Source: Gnetum montanum
Taxonomy: Eukaryota; Streptophyta; Gnetopsida; Gnetales; Gnetaceae
Assembly: GCA_015680685.1 (NCBI GenBank)
Contig: MNCI01029357.1
Coordinates: 599,569-661,568 of the forward strand
Length of the DNA: 62,000 nucleotides
Reading direction: 5' to 3'
Part shown: one piece after another, positions 55,655 to 62,000 of the stretch
Numbering within the stretch: position 1 is the first letter of the stretch
How the letters are laid out: each line of letters opens with the position of its first letter
Translations under genes and position numbers: made by a program
Notes under the pieces: model-generated
Told to the model about the DNA's origin: nothing
What the model saw: the letters and a program-made list of their open reading frames with translations, nothing else
Database searches by the model: none

Positions 55655-58600
55655 AATGATATTTTCAAAACTCATAGCATGTATATTTATCTTGTCTAAT
55701 AGATCTAGAAAGTTTGTGGATGTAATAAAATTTCAAATTCAATTCTAATTTTCAAATTTAATATACTTTAATGATAAATATATAACTATCTCAATCATAA
55801 TCATGTTTTTTTATAATACCCAAATTTACTTAGATTAAATAAAATATGCTAATAAGAAATGATAGAAGTGGTTAGCTCATTATTTAGCCTGGATAAAAGC
55901 TATCAATTTGAGTCATACTTAAGGCATTATTATATCTCTCTATGCATTTCTAATGTATCATGTTAGTTATATGTCTTCGAGTGTACTTATAGTCAAATTG
56001 TTTTGAGTTCCAACACCCATTACATTTAACAAAATATTAATTTACATTTTTGCTACATATTAAATAATTCTTTCATCTATGACATTTGGAAGGAGATTAG
56101 AACTTTAAAAAAATTTAAATAATATTTATCTCCAAGATATATAGTGATTTTAACTTAATAACTCAACATTACCCATCATAATTAAACCTATAACTTGAAG
56201 CTTGTAAATCAAGAGTCTTACAACTAGTTTAATACCTTATCTATGACATTTGATAAACAACATAATAGTAAATCATCATCAAATCCTTCATTAGCTTAAT
56301 AGGCTAGTACATTTCTTTAAATAACTAGATGCTGGTAATAATAATGATAATAATGAGGTATTAGCTTAATGCTAATAGCTTTAGCATAGAAACTGAAGGT
56401 CATATGTTTGATTCAAATGAGCAATGTTGAGTTATAAATTTAAAAAAATTATTCTAAAAAGGAAAAATTTCAAAGTGCTTTATTCAAAAGGATTTACATG
56501 TAAGAAAAAATTTAGTTTCAAATAATGATGATGATGATTAAATAATTTGGATGATGAAGGTGGGGTAGGTATGGAAAGTGTGGCAACCCAAAATGCTTTA
56601 ACTATAAGTACATTCCAAGACATATAGCCAATATGATACTCTAGAAAGATTATTAGAAAATATAATGATGTCTTAATTGTAACTCAAATGGGAAATCATG
56701 ATCATTAAACAATTCATTAATAGCAAGGAAAATTAATAATAAGTAAGATACATTAGTGAGGAACAACTCAATTATTTAAGTATGCCTAACTTTCCTATTG
56801 AAAATTAATTTTCCTTTCATGTGTTTTCAAGATCAATTATGAGGTTGTACATCTAAATAAATATCTTCACACTTAATAAGTTTTTCTTTTTTATGTTATT
56901 GTGGAGATTTATTTATCTTCAAGGTAATTTTATGATGTACCATTAATTTTTTTCATATTATTAAGATTATTTTTAGGGTCCAATATTTTCTCTCCTCTGC
57001 CCTTCCCAACCAAAAAGACTATAAGGAACAAATACTTCGAGGGGTGGGTATTAGATCCCAAAAAATTATTAATAGTAAGCAAAGAAAATTCAAAATATAT
57101 CATAAGCTTGATACTAAGTAGACATCATAAAAAAAATATAGAAAAAAACACTTTCGAATTTTAGAACTATTTAGTTAGTTGTACAACCTTATAATATATA
57201 CTTTTTAAAAAATAATTATTAGTAAGGAGGAAGGTCCCAGTCCTAACAAAATTTACATTACTTTTCAACATTCATGCTTAAATGTAAAATGTCAAGAGGA
57301 TTTGGAATAGAGAGCTATGACTAAATACCAATATTTATATCAAGGCAAGAAAGTTACAACAACACTTCTTTGAAAAAGCATTGTTTGAAACAATCCTTAA
57401 GTCATAAACTAGCCAAGTGTTTCAAAGCTGATCCAAGATGGACTATGCCTCATTGTTCACAACACCTGCATGCATAGTATAAATATACATAACAAGTTAG
57501 TCTCTAGGTTAGGAGCATAGCGAGTACACCTCGTGAAATCATATAAGTGATAAGACCAACATCACATGCACACATACAACCACAACAATCACAAGTAACC
57601 ACAAGAAAAAGATCATTTCCATAAAAGAGCTAAGATGCATTCCTACTCTAACACATTTAGCCCTAAGCCCCACTCCAACGAGAAACATGATGGCCTAAGC
57701 ATTGAAGTCGACACTTCTCCATAAGCCTAAATGTTCTTGTGATTGAATACATAAAGGAATCAAGGCCATGTAGTTCTTTGTGATGGTTTTGATACTATGA
57801 AACTTGTGAGAATATCCATACCCCTTTCAGCCCTATTCCAAAGGTAAAAAGCCTTTGATCAATCAATAAGGCATGTTTTCCTATAAAAGTCCTACCACTT
57901 ATAAAGGATCTTTACATTGTGGCTTGTTATTAATCTTATGTTGAGAATCTTTACCATCAACTATAAACTTCTTGTCAATACTAGTTTTAATCTTTATGTT
58001 AATAGTATTCTTGTTAGACAAGGAAAATTTTGCCTTATGAGCTATTTGTCCAATCTACTTAATACTTTTTCTAATACTAGTATACATATATGTAGGAGCT
58101 TTTATCTTTTCTAACTTCTTTATTGCCATTTGATCATTCTAATCATTGACATTAACTTAATTTTTTATATCTTCAACTCTATATTTTTTTTCTTTATCTT
58201 TAACTTCAACACTTTGTTTTCTTTTCTTCAAAATCTTTGTTCTTGATAGAAAAATACAAGCATTAAAAAATATCCTTCAAAATGGCAAAAGTTGCAAGAA
58301 TTAAAAAGATTATAATATATAACTGGCTAAATATAAGTTTGTCCTCTTGCTTGTAATACTAATTATCTTTTATGATTTAGAAGGTTAATTTCAATAGGAA
58401 AAAGCAAAAGTTGTAGAAATAGACTTCATATACTTAATAAGATCAAGAAGACTAACAATTTCCTCCTTAGCATCTTGAAAAATCAATGGACAGTTATATA
58501 ACTCAACAAAGCATAGAACTTTAGCAAATTCTTCAAATTGGACATCAAAATTAGGAGCCCACTTACGAATGATCAACATTGCATGTCTATGTAAGAAAAA

Positions 58601-58980
58601 TCCTATATCTAGGGCATGCTATACCATCGAAGTATTGCCTAACATAATAAGTAGAAAAAAATGAAAATAATACTTAGCAAAAGAACTTGGATGTCATGTT
58701 TCTTCATCATGTTAGTTAATGATGAAACAAACTTCAATTATGAGCTAACTAATCCAAAATTTAAATGAACAAATATTGTGATGAAAGATCATCAATCAAT
58801 GACTCATATATACCATCAAAAAGAACAAAATCATGTGTCTTAGTTGCATCAATATCACTAGAAGAAAGTTTCACAATGTTTTTCTTATTAACTTCTAAAT
58901 TTTTATTTTGAGAATTAACAAAAAAAATTTACATGCACAAAAGAAGCATAAAATTTTATCATTGGCTAAAAAACCTAGGA
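55655..58980. other. AT-rich intergenic DNA, no recognised gene
   Basis: About 3.3 kb of AT-rich sequence. Longer frames (for example minus 58579-58391 and plus 57917-58114) show no recognisable motif. A possible tRNA-derived short repeat lies at 56360-56450. The region 57300-57800 is somewhat less AT-rich but unidentified. Confidence 0.5.
56360..56450 (+). repeat. Possible tRNA-derived SINE-like fragment
   Basis: TTAGCTTAATGCTAATAGCT resembles a polymerase III A box, and GTTTGATTCAAA (56406-56417) resembles a degenerate B box (GGTTCGANTCC) at suitable spacing. An A-rich stretch follows. There is no full cloverleaf and no terminator. Confidence 0.25.
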
Positions 58981-59011
58981 GTAATATAGAATCCTCTATG
59001 GGAAAATTCTT

Positions 59012-59147
59012 GAAAAATTAGATCCATGAGAGAAAAAGCAAAAAGAGAAAAAAAGTCAAATTCACTTGAAAAAAATTTAGAAAAATTAGATCCATGAGAG
59101 AAAAAGCAAAAAGAGAAAAAAAGTCAAATTCACTTGAAAAAAAATTA
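59012..59147. repeat. 68-bp tandem duplication beyond the germin-like gene 3' end
   Basis: The segment starting GAAAAATTAGATCCATGAGA occurs twice, 59012-59079 and 59080-59147, nearly identical. A second, shorter duplication (TTGAACCTGTGTAACGTGCA type) follows at 59155-59213, up to the gene's stop codon. Confidence 0.85.
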
Positions 59148-59225
59148 GATTGGTTTGAACCTGTGTGTAACGTGCAACCGTTGATTGAACCTGTGTAACG
59201 TGCATCTGTTGCGGGATGCAAAGGC

Positions 59226-59912
59226 TCAAAGATGGAAGCCGGCAAGGGAGCGGCGGATTTCGGCGACAGTGGCTGCGTCCATGGCGAAGGAGCGCTCGAG
59301 AACCAGAGTCGGAATGGACGGCTGGGAAGCGAAGGAGGCGGCCGGCACAAAGCTGAGGCCCATGTTCTGGCTCGTGAACATGACCAACGCCTGCGCCGGC
59401 TGCGTGCCAGTGTTGAGGGCGTAGTGAAGGAGTCCCTGCGGCACCACGAACACGTCGCCTGCGCCGGCGCGGCCGCTGAAGAGACGGTTTCCACTGTCGA
59501 CGAATCCCCAGTCGAGGGCGCCGCCCACCACGAAAACGACTTCGTTGCCACGCGGGTGCACGTGCGGCGGAGTCACGCTGTGCGGGGCGAACTCGCAGCG
59601 GCCGAGCGTGGCGCCCAGCGTATTGAGGCCCGGAAATCCCGACGCTGCCGACGCAAATGCGCAGCTGAAGCCCATCGTGTTGGCGCTCGTGTTCAGAGGC
59701 ACCGCCAGCGCCGACCTCTGAAAGTGTGCCGCCTTCACCGTCGCCGGGTTTATGCACGGCAGCCCGTTTTGCCACGTTTCGGCTGCCGTGTCGGCCACGC
59801 AGTAGTCCTGCAGCAGTCCTGGGTCAGCCACCACGCATGATCGTGGAATGGCCGCCAACAGCAGCAGCAGCGACAACAACACCACCGTCGGCAACTGCGT
59901 TTGTTTCATCAT
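59226..59912 (-). CDS. Germin-like protein (cupin), intronless
   Basis: A secreted cupin of 228 residues. Signal peptide of about 29 residues (MMKQTQLPTVVLLSLLLLLA, ending CVVA|DPG), then LQDYCVADTA and NGLPCI with the two N-terminal cysteines that form the germin disulfide. A glycosylation site, NTS, lies near residue 74, followed by FPGLNTLG. Cupin motif 1 is PPHVHPRGNEVVFVVGG and motif 2 is GDVFVVPQGLLHYALNTG, so the metal ligands (His117, His119, Glu124, His163) are all kept. The family binds manganese as wall-located oligomers; some members are oxalate oxidases or superoxide dismutases, but activity cannot be told here. An extra cysteine (GRCEFAP) is unusual. This start was chosen because it places the signal peptide at the N-terminus. 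An in-frame ATG at 59972 would add 20 residues. The gene is strikingly GC-rich against its surroundings. Confidence 0.92.
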   Translation of the reverse strand: MMKQTQLPTVVLLSLLLLLAAIPRSCVVADPGLLQDYCVADTAAETWQNGLPCINPATVKAAHFQRSALAVPLNTSANTMGFSCAFASAASGFPGLNTLGATLGRCEFAPHSVTPPHVHPRGNEVVFVVGGALDWGFVDSGNRLFSGRAGAGDVFVVPQGLLHYALNTGTQPAQALVMFTSQNMGLSFVPAASFASQPSIPTLVLERSFAMDAATVAEIRRSLAGFHL

Positions 59913-60060
59913 CTGCGCCTGCGTCGTCACTTTTAGTTTTAGGGCAGCGTTTTGAAGAAGGCTGTGCAGCATCAGTGGCCGAGTGGGGACTCAAAATGGA
60001 TTACTTAACTTTCTTCCGCTGCCTCCAGCGCCCGCTTTGTCTCGTCTCGTGTGTTGTTGC

Positions 60061-60066
60061 TTTATA
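60061..60066 (-). promoter_or_regulatory. TATA box of the germin-like gene
   Basis: TATAAA on the minus strand, about 90 bp before the first in-frame ATG (59972) and 150 bp before the preferred start (59912). Initiation near 60030 would make the 59972 ATG the first in the message, though its context (no purine at -3) is weak. Confidence 0.5.
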
Positions 60067-60537
60067 ACGCTAGAAATTTGTGCCGAGTCTTCATTTGTTT
60101 TCTTAAATTGAGACATTTGGAATTGAATTTGTGTTTCCTCCATTCTTCTCGTACGCTCTATGATCCAAGTTGGCTTCTAAATCCTCTTATACCTTCATTT
60201 ACTGAAATGAGCGTGTTCCTTAAACTTATTGCAATTTTATCTTTCAAATGTTAACTAATTTCTCAGTCTGGTATTAGACTCGCATTACGAATTTGTAAGT
60301 CTGAAGAATATCAGACTCGTGATACCTCCGTCATAACTTTCAACTGCAACTCTGGTAAAGGCTGGTTCGTTGACCTTTTTCATAAAGGAGATATGGAAAA
60401 ATCGCCGCCCATTCAGCTTCAACGTCAACGGAGAAAAAGCTGTGCTGTCCTTTACCTCTCTTGCTTCGCATTTAATGATCCACACGGGACCCAACTTGAT
60501 TTTTGTCTGGATACGGCAAATCCCTATTCGTTCCCAT

Positions 60538-60745
60538 TACAGCCCAACTTACAAGGCAAACGAACTTGATTTTTGGTCCGATTTAATTTTGTCCATCTCA
60601 CATCGTATAAGGGACTTCAATGGATAGGGTCCATTCACATGGCAAACCCAACTTACAGGGCAACCCAACCTGATCTTTGTCTGATTTAATTTTGTCCCTT
60701 CCACATCGTATAAGGTACTCCATACTCCGATGGATATGACAAATC
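60538..60745. repeat. Diverged ~105-bp tandem duplication upstream of the germin-like gene
   Basis: Two copies share CCCAACTTACA, GATTTAATTTTGTCC and CACATCGTATAAGG with TCCGATGGATA-type ends (about 60540-60640 and 60645-60745). They lie about 0.5 kb beyond the TATA box. Confidence 0.7.
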
Positions 60746-60963
60746 CGGTGAACTCTTCTTAACCTCATCTCTCCTTTGGCACATCCCATTCAGCATGAGC
60801 GTAGATAACCTTTTTCTTAAATAATAAATGTTACTACCAACCATGATGGGATTTCAAAGATACATTCAAAGATAAAGGTAGACTTTCCATTATGAAATAG
60901 GATTTTTTTTTGGTCATAACCAAAGTCCTTCATCAGTGCACTAATTTCTTGAAAAGAGGTTAT

Positions 60964-61011
60964 GGGTTTGGAATATCGCAGACCTGTGGGTTTGGAATAT
61001 CGCAGACCTGT
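60964..61011. repeat. Exact 24-bp tandem duplication
   Basis: GGGTTTGGAATATCGCAGAC followed by CTGT occurs twice back to back with no mismatch, indicating a recent slippage or copying event. Confidence 0.9.
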
Positions 61012-62000
61012 GCAGCATACTCCTATAAAACTGAAAGGAATTTTATTATGTCCAAAGACCTATTGCACAAAGTTTATATTCATGATAATTTAACACACAT
61101 TCAATAAAATATCCATGGAAGGAGGTTACATTGGCAACAATTTATATAAACTAAGAAGTACAACATTATATTTAGTTTTTAGGAAATGAGTGCTTAAACA
61201 ATTAGGAAGAATATGCTTGTCGTTTTCAAAATCATCAAAGATGCAAAGTCTACAAGCACAAATGTTTATATATTTCTAGTTCCTATTTGTAGCTGATTGA
61301 AACTTAATCTAATTTCTCTTAGCATATGATAGCCTTAAAAGGATTTTAGCTAAAAGGTGAATTACTTCACTTTTTAACAAATTTCCTTTAACATAAGTGA
61401 GGTAAAATTTGTTTTTGGTATTTGGGTTTGGCCAAAGCCCATAAAGAACTCCCGCTTTAACCTTTTTGTGATGGAATTAGAATTTCTTGGTACCTCATCA
61501 AAAGTTATGTTCTATTTGCGAAGCTACTCTAAACCTTGATGAAACCATCCTTTCTCTATGGAATCATCTAGAGCTGCCTTAGAAAAACTAATGGCATTAA
61601 GGTTTTTTAGTTTGTGGAAATAAGTAAAAAATTGGCTAAGAGCCTCAACCTCTAATGGTAATAAATGAGTATCTAGGAGAAGCATGTGGTAAGGATTTCA
61701 AGGCTTCAGCCTTAACTCATCTAACAAATATATATTTTATACTCTTTTAATGTTATTCTAACATTTTTCATAAATACTTGCACTCAAACTAGATATCCAT
61801 GTAACATAGTAGCATAAATAGTAGATTAGAAAATTTTCTTCTTAAACCTCAATGCCTAAATGTTTAGGGTTTTGCATTTGTTCTTGAAAGCATAGAAACC
61901 TTTCATACCAACAACATAGTGGTTTTTCATACATTCATTCTACTTGTAAGTATTAGCATACAAAAGCCTTAAATATCTAGTTGAATTAACCTTTTTTATG
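61012..62000. other. AT-rich intergenic DNA with a possible RT-type zinc-finger relic
   Basis: No gene was recognised. On the minus strand around 61285-61200 a short frame reads CACRLCIFDDFENDKHILPNC, which has the C-x2-C ... H-x4-C spacing of zinc-finger tails in plant LINE-like proteins. Surrounding frames are broken. Confidence in that relic is low. Confidence 0.25.

Noticed and set aside
56360-56450. A true tRNA gene
   Set aside because: A- and B-box-like words exist, but there is no cloverleaf, no anticodon arm and no T-run terminator; at most it is a decayed tRNA-derived repeat.
59232-59840. A 202-codon open frame on the plus strand across the germin-like gene, and minus-strand frames at 59018-59551 and 59086-59775
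   Set aside because: All are shadows of the GC-rich germin gene. They lack motifs and are arginine/alanine-rich, as expected of antisense or shifted frames; the cupin motifs fix the true frame.

Overview
This window looks like nuclear DNA of a seed plant, probably a gymnosperm or another species with a very large, repeat-filled genome. That is inferred from one short GC-rich plant germin-like gene (59226-59912, minus) lying beside about 55 kb of AT-rich, nested, stop-riddled retrotransposons. No prokaryotic gene organisation, CRISPR array, rRNA or convincing tRNA gene was seen. The species was not identified.

Layout. (1) 1-4160, minus: an L1-type LINE cut by the window edge. Its ORF2 (endonuclease plus reverse transcriptase) is open for 894 codons, while ORF1 carries two TGA stops. 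Just upstream, on the same strand, lies a stretch that looks like the U3 promoter of the local LTR elements. (2) 4290-6470: AT-rich sequence. (3) 6470-8480, minus: the 3' half of a chromovirus-type Ty3/gypsy element. (4) 8500-14287 and 41283-44940, plus: element A, an old Athila-like Ty3/gypsy copy (gag tail, protease, RT, RNase H, integrase, a 1.3 kb spacer, then an extra downstream gene called ORF3 here). (5) Element A is split by element E2 (14288-41282, 5-bp target duplication AAAAC), an Athila-family relative that keeps gag and ORF3 but has no pol. (6) E2 is itself split twice by a second family: N1 (19648-28742) in its ORF3 and N2 (31665-40937, target duplication GTAGT) in its 3' LTR. 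N1 and N2 have about 1.7 kb LTRs and encode only gag and protease. (7) 44950-53990, minus: element B, an Athila-like copy with 5' LTR, primer binding site, gag, pol, spacer and the start of ORF3, truncated at its 3' end. (8) 53991-55654, plus: a collapsed element C (LTR tail, ORF3 tail, polypurine tract, 3' LTR). (9) 55655-59000: AT-rich intergenic DNA. (10) 59012-60070: the germin-like gene. (11) 60070-62000: intergenic DNA with local duplications.

How the parts relate. A, B, C and E2 share LTR ends (TGATGA...TCATCA), a polypurine tract (TCATGGGGG) and, where it survives, a decayed primer binding site resembling the tRNA-Asp site used by Athila elements. The most unusual theme is ORF3. In A and E2 it sits behind its own LTR-like promoter (short repeats plus TATA box), a leader, and a candidate intron. 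The branch point and acceptor context recurs in a third copy, B. A 14-bp GATATC repeat array marks the promoters of several of these elements, and a related 17-bp array lies upstream of the LINE. None of the retroelement genes is expected to be fully functional. The germin-like gene is the only apparently intact host gene.
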